Below are positions 22,938 through 33,948 of a stretch of 64,000 nucleotides of DNA, piece by piece. The DNA comes from Chytridium lagenaria (Eukaryota; Chytridiomycota; Chytridiomycetes; Chytridiales; Chytridiaceae), in contig JAHLKC010000168.1 in assembly GCA_025449115.1 (NCBI GenBank), positions 1-64,000 on the forward strand, in the 5' to 3' direction. Under the pieces are notes generated by a model. It had not been told where the DNA came from, did no database searches, and saw nothing but the letters and a program-made list of their open reading frames with translations. The first letter of the stretch is position 1, and each line of letters opens with the position of its first letter. The position numbers were made by a program, and so were the translations under genes.

Positions 22938-25900
22938 TTAACAGCTGTCACCCAATTGGTTGTTATCAGCAAAGTTCTGAGTAGCACCCACACCCAACCC
23001 ACGTTTAGCAAACGCACGCCAGATAGCGCAAACGAATTTCCCGCCATTGTTGATCTTGTCGGCTTGGATGAATCCGTTCCTCGCAGCAATGAGGGTAGGG
23101 TTGCAACCTTGGAGTTTCAAGCTATCGACAAAGTTCTTCATGAATCGAATGTTCCCCTTTTGAGAACCCGAGTTGGTGATATCGGTCTCGAACCTTTCTT
23201 CCACAGGAGGGAGTCAAGCATGGACCAGTACACCTCGTACATCATGGTTGACCAGACATCACCGATATCGTGAACACGGGTTAAAGTGGCGAGTTGGTTG
23301 TAAGTGTTGGGGTTACGTGCCATGTTGGTGGTGTATGGGTAACGACGGATACCCTTGTTGTAGTCGTTGAAGAGCCAGTGTCCAACGGTTTTCTCGGTGG
23401 CGGAGGTGTCGGTGGGTTTCATGACGGACCACCAGGCGACGGTGTCGGACCAACCTTCTCCCATACCACGGGATTGGAGGATCTGGAGACAGGCGCCGTT
23501 GCCGAGACCGCCGGTGAGACGGTTGGAGAGACCGTGGCTGAGCTCGTGGATGATGACACCGTTGTCGAGGTCAGAGTCGAGACGGGGGTTGGTGATGTCC
23601 CCTGTTATTTTTTTGAAAATGATTGGAAAAAAGGGTGAGTGATGTGCGCCATGTTGAGAAAGGAGATAGAAAGGGGGTTGAAAAGGATGGGGAATGGGAA
23701 GACGGGGAATGTGAAGAGATTACTTACAAATGTACATCCTCATACGTCCAGGGGAACCGTCGGCGGGGGTAGCAAAGTTGGCGTTGTTAAGACCATCGCT
23801 AGCCTGCACAATAGCAAGAACGCCATCATTTCCGAACCCACCTCTTCCAAAGTTGTTGTTCTGGAAGTTGGCAAACTGTTCAGTGAATCCGTAACGGTAC
23901 ATCACGTCATGGTACATGTTGGACACAAAGAAGGTGTTGGCCATGGCGGCAGCAACGTTACCAGTGGTGCTAGGGTCGGCGGTGATGTTGTAGGGGTAGT
24001 TGAATTGACCGCCTTGACGAGAGACTCCGAGGGGTCCGCTGACGGTCTGGTAGACGGCGCGGAGGTTGTTACCGGTGGTTTGGTATTCGCCGGCGGCGGT
24101 GAGGCTGGATTGCCAGCCGAGGGGGGACGCGTCCTTGAGGGAGGGGTCGACAAAGGTGGATTGACCGGCGAGCATGTTCTCCTGGTTGTAGGGACGGCGA
24201 GGTAGGTGGGATGCCGGCGACCGCGGTGGTGGTGCGGCGGCGGTGGTGGTGGTAAGGGTAGGGGGACCACGAGGTGGTGGTGGTGAGGACAGTGGTGGTG
24301 GTGGGGAGGACAGTGGTGTGCTGGTGGGACCTCGTGGTATAGTGGTGGTCGTAGTGGTGGGACAACGACGGTGGTGGTGGTAGTAGTGGTAGGGACAACG
24401 ACCGTGGTGGTGGTGGTGGTAGGGACGACGACAGTAGTCGTGGTAGTGGTCGTGGTAGGACAACGACGGTGGTGTGTGGAGGTCGAGGTGGGTACAACTA
24501 CGTAGTGGTGGACTGGGGAACACCAAGGTAGAGGTGGTCGGGGTGACCACGACCGAGGTGCTGGTTGGATGGCAGTGCTAGTGGGGACAAAGGCGGTGGT
24601 CTTGGGGGAGCCTTAGTCCTAGTCTTCCTCACAGTGTGAGTCCTGAGAGGGACCGGGGAGTCCTGACAGTGTGGGTACGGAGAGACTGAGGGGTCTTGAT
24701 GGTGTGGGTCCTCAAAGACTGGGGAAGCTTGATGGTGTGTCCTGGTGGAGGGGAGCTTGGAGGTGGAGGAACGAGACCTGGTGTCCTCCTCACTGTCAAA
24801 CTCGCATCCTCTTCGGGGTATTCCTCATCAAAGTACTCCTCTTCGTCAATCTCTGGCGCTCGGCGAAATCGTACCAGGAATCGCTCACGTAATTGGCGTG
24901 GCGACGACCTCACCGGTGCTTTGGAGACGTATGCGAGACCGCTGGGGAAAAAAAAGGAGAAAAGGTTAGCAAGCCAGACATAGAGGGGATGATATAAATG
25001 GACTAGCAAGCCAGACATAGAGGGGATGTCAACACTCACTAGAACTGGTCCTGCTCAAGCTCAAGCTCGTAAACCTTCTCGAGCTTTCCGTTAGGGAGAA
25101 GGAAGTACTTGTCAGTGGAGGTGATGTCCCTGACAGAGAGGGAAGCGGGGTGACCAAGATCACACCGTCCCTAGCCTGAAGACGGGCAGCAAGGCCCTTG
25201 GTGGAGTGGCTGAGAGCCCTGGCGACGGCAACAACAGCGTCAGAGGTGGTGATGCTGGGACCACGACGAGCGACAACACTGCGGTTGATGGTGGAGGTGG
25301 GAAACCTGCGCTGAGGACGGTTCCATCGGAGGCAATGTTGACGTTCGAGACAATGTTGGCAATGTCAAGGCCATCCACCTGCTCCACAAGGTTCACGTAA
25401 GTGACACCATTGTCGTCGGTGATCCTGTTTGAATAAATTGATTAGTCATCGAAAAGGCTTGAGCTGTCAAAAGGGACAATGTAACACAGAATTGTTCAGT
25501 GTAATACAAATGAAGACACATCAATCAAAGCCCAAAAAGGAAGTTTGTGTGCATTTATAATTTTGTGATTGTTGATAAGGAAGGTATAAAGGGAAGGCTG
25601 GAGGGAAGGAAAGAGAAAGAAAGAAAGCAAAAGAAGACATAGGAAGAAAAATAATAGAGACTTGGTGATGCAGTTTGCATGATGATGTGGTGAAGAGAAA
25701 AAAAGGACTGGGAATGGATTGATTGTGATAGATAAGAATCGGAAGGGGATGGAATAGAAAAAGCCTTGTGTTGACAAAAAAAAAAGTACTTACGAGCTAG
25801 TGATCCTAAGGTTTCCAGGGATCCTCCAACCTTGCTGGCGATAAAGGCCTTGGCGATATCATTGGCAGATTCAAATGCAGAGAGCTGGAATCCAGAGGGA

Positions 25901-26052
25901 AGGTCAAGGAGAAACCTCATTGAATTCGGCAGTGGGGACGTAGTAGCGGGGAGAGCCTTGAGGCTGACGGCAGGAGGAGCGTCAGGACGGGTGAGCACTG
26001 CTCGTGGAGATAAGAGTTGCTGCGAGGGCAACGATGAATTAAGAGGAAGCAT
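22938..26052 (-). CDS. Fungalysin, M36 zinc metalloprotease with Thr-rich insert
   Basis: Exons 26052-25794, 25434-25040, 24941-23728 and 23601-22938, about 840 aa against 600-650 usual. The N-terminal part is the FTP-type propeptide (NDIAKAFIASKVGGSLETL, ITDDNGVTYVNLVEQVDGLD, LPNGKLEKVYELELEQDQF). A low-complexity insert follows, then the catalytic domain: ENMLAGQSTFVDPSLKDASP, MYHDVMYRYGFTEQFANFQ, NGVIIHELSHGLSNRLTGG (the HExxH zinc and catalytic motif, near 23532-23549) and MGEGWSDTVAWW with the third zinc ligand Glu. It ends at Cys. Known members are secreted and self-processed and digest proteins such as elastin, collagen and keratin. Frame breaks near 25808, 25325, 25170, the insert and 23205 interrupt conserved segments. 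A signal peptide is not obvious at the chosen start, so a further 5' exon or another start is possible. Confidence 0.88.
24250..24480 (-). repeat. Thr-rich TTTTTTVVVP coding repeats in the M36 gene
   Basis: GGT/GTG-rich on the plus strand. On the coding strand one frame reads runs of six to eight Thr followed by VVVP, three or more times. It sits between propeptide and catalytic domain, where a flexible O-glycosylated linker would fit. Confidence 0.75.
24634..24745 (-). repeat. 33-bp coding repeat, THTIKTPQSLR
   Basis: GTGTGGG-type words at 24634, 24669, 24702 and 24735 mark about three units of 33-35 bp. The coding strand reads HTIKLPQSLRT, HTIKTPQSLRT and HTVRTPRSLSG in tandem, a basic Thr/Pro-rich segment upstream of the Thr-run insert of the protease. 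Confidence 0.8.
24967..25028. repeat. 25-bp direct repeat inside an intron
   Basis: Two identical 25-bp copies (24967-24991 and 25004-25028) starting TAGCAAGCCAGACATAG, 12 bp apart, within the protease intron 24942-25039. They probably reflect a local duplication that lengthened the intron. Confidence 0.9.
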
Positions 26053-27580
26053 CGCGGGGTTGGAGGTTCTCCTTGAGATATGAGGTTAAAAAAGGGGAGA
26101 TGAGAGGGTCCTTGAGGGGAGAGGAACTGAGTGTCAACGAGATGGGGGGGGGATGTGCTGGGTATTTATACTTTTTTTAAAGTAGATCCCTAATGTTAAT
26201 AATGAATAATATTTGATGAATTCCTCTCTCTCTCCTCTCTCGTTTCTTCTTTGAATTAAATTAATAAAAATACTTTTTCTTTATTCATATTGATTATTTC
26301 CCAAAATGGTATTTGTTTTTAATAATATAAAATGAAAAAGGGGAGCAAGTTTTTGTTATCACCTTTTTCCTTCAAGGTATTTATTATTATTTATTAATAT
26401 AACTTATTAAACATTAATAATTTGCCATCACCATGCTTGTCCAAGCACCAGATTTTCATTTATTATTATTATCATCATATCTGTATGTATTTAATATGAA
26501 ATAATAAAACAAGGCCTGGGCCTACTATTGAGTTACTATTTTCGTTATTCATCATCTTTCAATAAATAAATAAATAAATAAATAATAATAATAAATGTAA
26601 AATGATTTCGCGTGGTTGTACACAATAAAGTACAAAATCATGAAATGAAAGAAAAGCCTCTTATAATATTTTATAAATAAATATTAACATTAATAATAAT
26701 ACATAATAACAAAAACAAAAAGAGACTTGACCCAATTTTATTCAAATTAATCTGTCTATTACCTAATGCAAGGTGTTCAGTCCATGTAAATACCTAAAAT
26801 GGAAAGAGCGCGAGGTTGATCCTTAATACTACTACTATACCTAATGAATTAATAAATTAATAAATAATAAAAAGTCTTTATCAGTTATTTATTAATAATA
26901 ATAAATAAATAAATAATAAATAAATATAATCCACGACCCACTCACTCAACTCAACTCAACTCATCTCCCCACACAATTATGACAGGTTTTCGTTTGCAGG
27001 CTGCTGCTGATAATAAATAAATAAATAATAAATAAAAAGAAAAAACCTTCCTCTTGAATTAAAAAGTTAAGTGATAAGCAAGTCGAACGTGGAATAATAT
27101 AAAATACCTGTTGTGCTAATATGATTATGAATACCCGTAACCTTCCTTCCTAAACTTATTAACCTAATATTAACCCATCACTCACTAATATTACGTGCTG
27201 TGCTTGTTGTGCACTGGTGTGGGCCTGCTATTTTGACTGAGTAGTCCATCTCTGCAAAGCGAGCCCACCAAAACTTTAAAATACAATCCATTTGTAGTAG
27301 AATAATGCATGCATGGTTCGCGTTTATTAAAATAAAGAAGGATGGGATGAGCCCGCGTTATTTACATGCAAAACGCATCCATGAAGGGAGCCCAGCGTAA
27401 TATCAAATTTCTCAGCACGCAATGGCATTAAATTTGACAGTCCATACATCATATGCTAGCGTTCGATGCGTCGCATGGACCTCTGTTTTGCACTTTTTAT
27501 CCGTCTTTAAAGAACACTATATATGCATATCAGGCATTTAATCTCTTATCCCCTCCATCCTTAAAATCCAAAGATTGACT
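26053..27580. other. AT-rich intergenic region with AATA/TAAA microsatellites
   Basis: Runs of TAAATAAATAAATAA around 26565-26610, 26890-26925 and 27010-27035, and CTCAACTCAACTCAAC near 26945. No gene seen. A TATATATGCATAT stretch at 27518 may be a core promoter for the small gene that follows. Confidence 0.5.
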
Positions 27581-27581
27581 A

Positions 27582-27857
27582 AAATGGACCAGTGAGTTAA
27601 GTTGAAAGGACAGCTTGAAAAAGCTCATCCTAGCTTGATTGATATTCCTTCTCTCTTATGTAAATGCTTACGTTGTGCGTCCCTATTGTAAACAGGCTCA
27701 CCATCAATCATTCCTCGTCAAAGAGGTACACCAGTGAAACCACAAACTGGACATCCAATGGTCCAACAGGCCAGAGTTAAAGCTCTCAAGTATCATCAAC
27801 GGAACAATAATATCCCTAAATCCAGCTCAAAGGAGTCTTTTTTTTTCTCTGTATGCT
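27582..27857 (+). CDS. Possible small basic protein with a tiny first exon (weak)
   Basis: ATGGACCA followed by a GTGAGT donor (27591) and a CAG acceptor just before 27697. Read in phase the product stops after 27 residues. One base out of phase the second exon gives a basic peptide (IIPRQRGTPVKPQTGHPMV, QQARVKALKYHQRNNNIPK). The TATA-like stretch upstream and the MDQ-type first exon are the only support. No family is recognised. Confidence 0.25.
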
Positions 27858-28532
27858 AAGTACTTTGTCTTGTATGCATTCTCACGTCGCGACCGAGATC
27901 AGAAGCGAATTGGCGATATATTGCAAATACTTACACTTCCTTTTAATGATCTGCCTTATGACTTATTAATTAATAAAAAAGTGTTATTTACAATTGCCTC
28001 TTTTAGTGTCTTGAACCGATATAAAATGGAGATGGTAATTTCTCAAATAGTCTTCCTTTTTTTCTTCTATTCTTTCTCCAGACGCGCAGGTAAGGATAAA
28101 GTTCTCCCTGTGAGCGCTTTCACAAGTAAAAATACCTTCTACGATATTTTCATGTTTCTGTGGCTTGGACCGATATACTGGGATAGTGAGGGGTGGTGTA
28201 AATGGTTTTTTTTGAGCGCTAAACATCTCTTTGCTTTCATGTTTCTAACGCCTCGTTTCATACCGCACGGCACTTCTTCAATGTCATCACCCTCGTTTTT
28301 CTTATCATCTTCTAGTCTTGCCAATCCTCACACTTGTTTAAAACCGAAATGGTGTCGATACTGGAAAAATCTAATAAAAGCTACACCCTATATACAATGT
28401 TGTTTTGTATAATATCTGTCTTCAACCCCTTTAATGCTCAAAAACAACAAGATACCTAACCACTCCCCTCCCTGCTCCCCAAATCCATCGACACGCTCCT
28501 CCCCCCAACCATCCTCATCTCAAACTCCTTCA

Positions 28533-29040
28533 TCATCTATCCCCAAGACTCATCCCCAACTCCATCACAAGATCAGGAACAGACGCACTCCTCTTATGCT
28601 TCAAAACCGGTACCACCAAAGGCGGTGACGACCGTCTCCCCTTTCCCAAACCACCCACCCTTCCCTTCCCCAAACACATCCACCGAAAAAACATCCACAG
28701 CGAGAGACGGTTCCGACACGCTTCGTTTATGACGAGTTGACGGTCTACCGGTGGTGGTGGTGGTGGTGGTGCTGGTGGTGGAGACGATCGTCGAGCTTCT
28801 CGGGCCGTTGATTTAGAAAACCATTTCAATGGAGGTTTCTCTACAACTTTAAACACGTCCACCGCGAGCGCGGGTTCCGACGCGCTTCGCTTATGTCTCA
28901 ACATCTTCATCTCCGAGTCATCCATATCGGTTCCACGATAAGGGGGGGTCCTGTGCCATGGTTCCACCACTCGATCGACCTCGTTGCATAGGGGCATTTT
29001 GGATCCGAACCATCGTTTGACGGGGGTTTTGGTGCGTCAC
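28533..29040 (-). CDS. Ser/basic protein with repeated HKRSxSxP modules
   Basis: Reading from 28997 (MPLCNEVDRVVEPW), with open coding upstream to about 29040 (TPVKRWFGSK). Three modules are visible: RHKRSASEPALAVDVF at about residue 34, RHKRSVSEPSLAVDVF after a one-base frame change near 28735, and KHKRSASVPDLVMELG at the end. A K/R-W-F-x-S-K element also occurs twice. The spacers are Pro/Ser-rich with a P-run. The motif R-x-K-R-S-x-S-x-P fits basophilic-kinase and 14-3-3 sites (inference). The family is not recognised and the true 5' end is unclear because of the frame changes. Confidence 0.45.
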
Positions 29041-29224
29041 CGCGGAACGCTGGGATCAGGAATTTTGAACGTGGAGGTGTCGTTGGGGTTGGTCGGAGTG
29101 TTGGGGATTGGAAAGATGGGTCATTGGGGATCTATGGAGTGTACGGTCTAGATGGGCCATGAGACGGATGCGGTTTTGGGAGAATGATGGAGGCGAGAGT
29201 TTCGAGGTGTCAGGTGATGATGAT

Positions 29225-30084
29225 GTGATGTAGGTGATTCTTGAAGATGGAGTAAAAGAGTTTTGTGATGGAAGCTACCAGAGACTTTTGTTAGCCTGTT
29301 AAAAAAAAGCGAAAGGGGTATTCAATTGACTTACATACAACCATTCCTATTAAGCCCACCTCCAACCTCTTGGCACCCACAATCTCTCCCATCTCAGAGT
29401 GCCTCACCGATGTCATTCCAAAACCCCATTGACTCCCAACCTCCCCCTTTACAAACCCCATCAGCCCATCCCCATCGTCCTCCTTCAACCCACACAACCC
29501 CACCCCTTCCTAACCCTCGCAAAACCCCGTACATCCACCCAACTTGAATGCCACCTCCTCATCCCCTCCACATTCTCCAAACACCTCCCAACACGTCCAA
29601 CATCCCCTTCAACCTCAACATCGAACCTCAAAAACATTCCCAACGTCCATACTCTCACAAACCCTTCCTCCTTGATCGTCCATCCGCTGTCTGCCTTGAG
29701 CGCGAACACCCGCGAAAGGAGGGCGGTTAACCCCGTTTGCGGAGGACGAGGTGGGATGGAGAGTCGAGGAGCTTTTTGATGGGTGCGGGGGTGAGGTCTG
29801 AGACTGACCGGGTTTCGCGGCGGAGATGTTTTTTCGGCAGAGGTGGATCTTGACGGAGAAGAATGGCGAGGAGGAGGAAGGTGAGAGAGAGGAAGATGGG
29901 ACGGAGGTAGCGTGGAGATGTGAAGGCGAGTGCTGATGGTTGGATACAGCGTTAGTGCACACTGTGTCAACTTCAAAGCGCATGTTTGATGATTACCTTG
30001 ATCTAGTATAACAATACCAGGTGAGCTACGAAGCATCAAGTTCAACAACACCGTCCTATCCTCCTGAATACTCGGCAACCCCAC
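29225..30084 (-). CDS. Type II membrane protein of unknown function
   Basis: Exon 1 (start uncertain, 30084 or slightly upstream; LPSIQEDRTVLLNLMLRSS) ends at 29997 with GTAATC. Exon 2, 29932-29334, opens ALAFTSPRYLRPIFLSLTF followed by LLLAILL, a single membrane segment with basic flanks. It continues as a lumenal or extracellular domain (RRETRSVSDLTPAPIKKLLD, LKADSGWTIKEEGFVRVWTL, GMFLRFDVEVEGDVGRVGRC) up to a GTAAGT donor. A short last exon (SSITKLFYSIFKNHLHH) would end near 29225. One frame change near 29728 is needed. Transcribed divergently from the amidohydrolase at 30254, sharing about 170 bp of promoter. The domain is not recognised; a Golgi enzyme topology is possible. Confidence 0.5.
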
Positions 30085-30253
30085 ACCTCCATTCCCCTCT
30101 CTCCCTCCACCATGTCAAGCTTGTGTGCTTTCGTCGTGGTCGCCTGTGCCGCCCTGCCTGAATATAGCCGATCGGTGTGTCAGCAAACACACCAAAAAAA
30201 AAAAAAGGAAAGAGGAACCTACTTTTTTTTTTCCATACCAACGACGGGATAAA

Positions 30254-33200
30254 ATGGTGAAGAAGAGGATTTCACAGGTCAGGGAGTCTGAACCGCTGCT
30301 GCCGTCGCAGTCAACGTCATCAAGGGAGACCTATGATCCGAAACGGAAACGAGCGGGGAATGGAGGGTCGGCTTTGTGGAAGGTACGGAGGGGTTTGACG
30401 TTTGACATTGGTTGACTTATTCCTCCATTAGATTGTATTAACGGTGGTCGCCGTATCCGGTCTTCTCGCGACGCTCTACATCTTCTATCCAAACCTTTTC
30501 ACCGTCTCGTAAGTTCTCTCATCCTTCCCTCCATATTCACTCATAACAGCACCAACCCCCCAACCTACTACATTATCGAAAACGCCAACGTCCACACTGT
30601 CGACGACGCTCAACCCCACGCCCGCGGTTTCGTCGTCAAAGACGGTCGTTTCATCGCCATAGGTGACCCCACACCCTCCGTCTCACCCACCCCAAAGCCC
30701 AACCCATCTCCCTCCAAAACGCCACCATCGTCCCCGGTCTCATCGACTCCCACGCTCACCTCATGATGCTCGGTCATTCCCTTGTTCAAGTGCAATTAGC
30801 GGTACCCGGTCCCTCCAAGACATTCGAGCCCGTCTCATCGCGTACCTTGACGCTCATCCTGATATTAAAGGGGATGTGTGGTTGTTGGGGAGAGGGTGGG
30901 ATCAGACGAGGTGGGGTGGGGATGGGGGGTTTCCTACCATGCATGATTTGGATGTGGAACCGAGGTTGAAGGGGGTGGCGATTTCTATGACGAGGATTGA
31001 TGGACATGCGGTTTGGACGAATGGGAAAGGGGTGGAGATGGCGAGGAAGTATTTTCCGGAAAATTGGGAGATGGAGGGTGGTGAGATTGTGGTGGATGCT
31101 GATGGGAAGCCGACGGGTGTTTTCATTGATGACGCGATGAATTTTGTTCGTGAGTGCTCGCTTCCCTTCCTTTTTTTTCTTTTCGTTTCGTTTCTTTTCT
31201 TTTCTTTTTTGGTGGGTGGGTGGCGATGATGCGTTTATTGGATTATTTTAATGTGGAAGGAGGGTGGTGCTTTGAAGTGGGCTTTTTGAGGGCGGTTGCG
31301 TGTTTATTGGATTTTTTGAGGATGTCCGAATGAGGTCGTATATTTGGTTTCATGGCGATTCGGTTTGAATTGGGGGGGGGAGGGGATGGGGGTTTGATTG
31401 AGGATTTTCGAAGGAAGTCGTTGCTTTAAAATCTTGGTCTTTTGATTGCGATACGCGTCGATTGGGCTTTTTCGGGGATGTCCGAATGGGGTGTAAATTT
31501 GGCCTTTCATGGCCATACTGCTTTCACTGGAAGCTCTTGAAGGATATCCAAAGAAGGTCTTTGCTTTACAAGCTTGGTCATTTGATGGCGACTTTGCGGT
31601 TATGAAGTCTCTTTGGAGATATCTTTTCCGGTTTCATCGGAAAATATACATTTCTTTATCCTGCACTTTTGGCATACAGAATCTGCCATTCCTCCTCCAA
31701 CCGAGAGTCAAGATATTGCGGCCCTAAAAGCCCCACTACCCACATGCTCGAAAACGGTCTCACCGGTCTCCACGACGCAGGCGTCTCCCTCTCCGCCATA
31801 GAATTCTACAAAAAGTAAGTTCATCCATCCCTTAAACCCCTCCAATAACCGCACCCCTTAGAGCCATCGATCGTAACGAATTCCCAATCCGCAATTGTAA
31901 GTCCTCCACATGCATGTATTTTTGTAACGCCTTTTTTAGACGCCATGATCCTTTGCCTCCTCACTTGCAATGATCTGCCTCCACGACTTCTCCCGTATGA
32001 TGAGGGACATCATTTGAGGGTTGGATCTGTTAAACTGCTTATGGATGGGGCGTTGGGGTCTTGGGGGGCTGCGATGATTGAACCTTATTCGGATGCACCG
32101 GATAAGACGGGGTTGTTGAGAATTCCGAAGGATCGAATTCAGGATTTGATTTGGGAGGTGAGGCCTTTTTTTTATGTTGGGGTTTTATGCGGGAATGTGA
32201 AGAGCGCGCGTCAATGGATTTTTTTTCTTTTCTTCTCGGGTTTTTAAAATCACGTCGGAAGCCAGAGCACGGGTCAACATTTCTATTGTTTTCTGTCATG
32301 GCAATGATCTTTCCGTCCTTTACGGCGTGATCCGCAAAACTCGTCATCATTTCCCCTTGTTTCTCTTTTTTCTTAAACGACAATTCTGTTTCCGTTCACG
32401 TCGGCATTCGCCAAAAAAAAACCCCCGTCCACAAATTCATTACTTTACACAAAACAATCGACCGTCCGCTACTCCACTCTTTCACGCAATCTATTCATGT
32501 TTGATTTTCATCCCCCATATTACTCCAGGTTATGGACCAGGACTACCAAGTCAACGTCCACTGCATCGGTGACCTCGCCAACAAACTCGTCCTCGACGCC
32601 TTTGAAGCAAATCACCGCCGCTGGGACTCTAATCACACCACCCCGGCCCGTCACCTCCGCAACCGTATTGAGCATTCCCAGATCATGCGATTACAAGATG
32701 TCCCTCGTTTCGGGTCGCTCGGTGTCATCCCCTCTGTTCAACCTACTCACGGTACGAAAACCCTTCCGCCTTTCCTATAAACTCATCCGCCTTCTATAAA
32801 CTAACCCCAGATGTGTTTTTTTTGATTAGCAACCTCTGATATGGATACGCGGAAAGTCGATTAGGATCAAGAGCTGAAGGAGCGTATGTGTGGAGAACGT
32901 TTTTGGAGGGAAGAGGTGTCCCGCATTTACCGTTGGGTTCGGATTTCCCGATTGAAGATGTGGATCCGATGAAGGGGATTTATTCTGCGGTCACGAGAAA
33001 GTATCCGGATGGATCTTCGGTGTGTTGGTTTGTTTTGGTTGTGGTGAAGGTGGTGTGTATAGGTGTATTGACCTTTTTTTTTTGTTGGTTGTAGCCGCAT
33101 AATGATACGGATGGATGGTACCCGAAAGAGAAGTGAGTTTTATGATGGTTTTGGGGTTTTGTGTTTGGAACGCGCAACCGTGAAAGCGTTTTTTTCCTTT

Positions 33201-33538
33201 GAGAGAATAGAGTTCTAAGCTTTATTTGGTTCTAGGTTAACTCGTGAACAGGCTCTGAGAGGATTCACACTCAGCGCCGCCTACGCATCCTTCCAAGAAG
33301 ATATTGTAAGCTTTGCTCCCCCCCCCCCCCCCCCCCCCTCTTTCCTTTTGTCCCGTTTTTTTTTCTTCTAATTTTTCGCCCCTCATAGCTTGGATCCATT
33401 ACGGCGGGGAAACTTGCGGATTTTGTGGTGTATGAGAAGAATTGGTTGTCACCTTTGGAGGTGGCTGAGGATGAGATTTTGAAGATGAAGCCGAAAGCTG
33501 TTGTTGTTGGAGGGGTGGTGAGGTTTGGGAAGTTGTGA
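30254..33538 (+). CDS. Membrane-anchored amidohydrolase, YtcJ-like (Amidohydro_3)
   Basis: Eleven exons, about 620 aa: 30254-30382, 30432-30508, 30550-31149, 31680-31814, 31862-31896, 31940-32157, 32529-32751, 32830-33019, 33095-33132, 33236-33305 and 33389-33538. A basic N-terminus precedes one membrane segment ([19 protein letters not shown]), giving type II topology with an exocytoplasmic enzyme. Metal-site and family motifs are [94 protein letters not shown] and GKLADFVV. The substrate of these Zn hydrolases is generally unknown. Frame breaks near 30680, 30797, 31745 and 32838 each interrupt a conserved stretch. At 32838 SDM runs on to [13 protein letters not shown] once a base is added. 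Confidence 0.85.
31317..31620. repeat. Diverged tandem duplication inside a long intron
   Basis: GGATGTCCGAATG occurs at 31320 and 31477. AGGATTTTCGAAGGAAGTCG at 31401 recurs as AGGATATCCAAAGAAGGTCT at 31541. CTTGGTC-TTTGAT-GCGA follows each. The unit is about 140-157 bp. The host intron (31150-31679, 530 nt) is several times longer than the others in this gene. Confidence 0.7.
33318..33338. repeat. C21 homopolymer in an intron
   Basis: Run of 21 C in the last intron of the amidohydrolase gene (33306-33388), followed by a T-rich tract and a TAG acceptor. Confidence 0.9.
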
Positions 33539-33948
33539 TTTCTTTTTTTTGGCGTTTTTTTCTTTGGTGTTTTTGTCTTTGGTTTTGGATATCTGAGTTT
33601 ACGGGGTTTTTTTGAGCGTCTCGGGTCATGGATTTGCCCTTTTTGAATCGTTTTTGGAGGTTGAAAGGAGGGTTGCCTTTTGAATAGATGTCTTTATGAA
33701 TTGCTCGCCGTTCCTTTTTTTCATGGTAACGCGCGTCACCCCACCAGAATTTATGGGTTACGTAGAGGTTGAATCCTTTAGATGTGATGCTTCACGACAG
33801 TTTGACAACGATCACGGCCAATATTAACTTCCCTCCCCATGTTTGCAAAACACATGAACAGTAAACCAGTATACACTCAACTTTAATCTCACACATCCCA
33901 CTGTTCAGCCTCTTTTAATTATTATTAAATTTATTATACGTCCCATTT
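33539..33948. other. Convergent 3' flank
   Basis: Short spacer between two genes that point at each other. No gene seen, only T-rich 3' flank sequence. Confidence 0.5.

Noticed and set aside
27870..28412. Plus-strand 180-codon frame
   Set aside because: Phe/Ser/Leu-rich translation of T-rich DNA without start context, domain or intron support.
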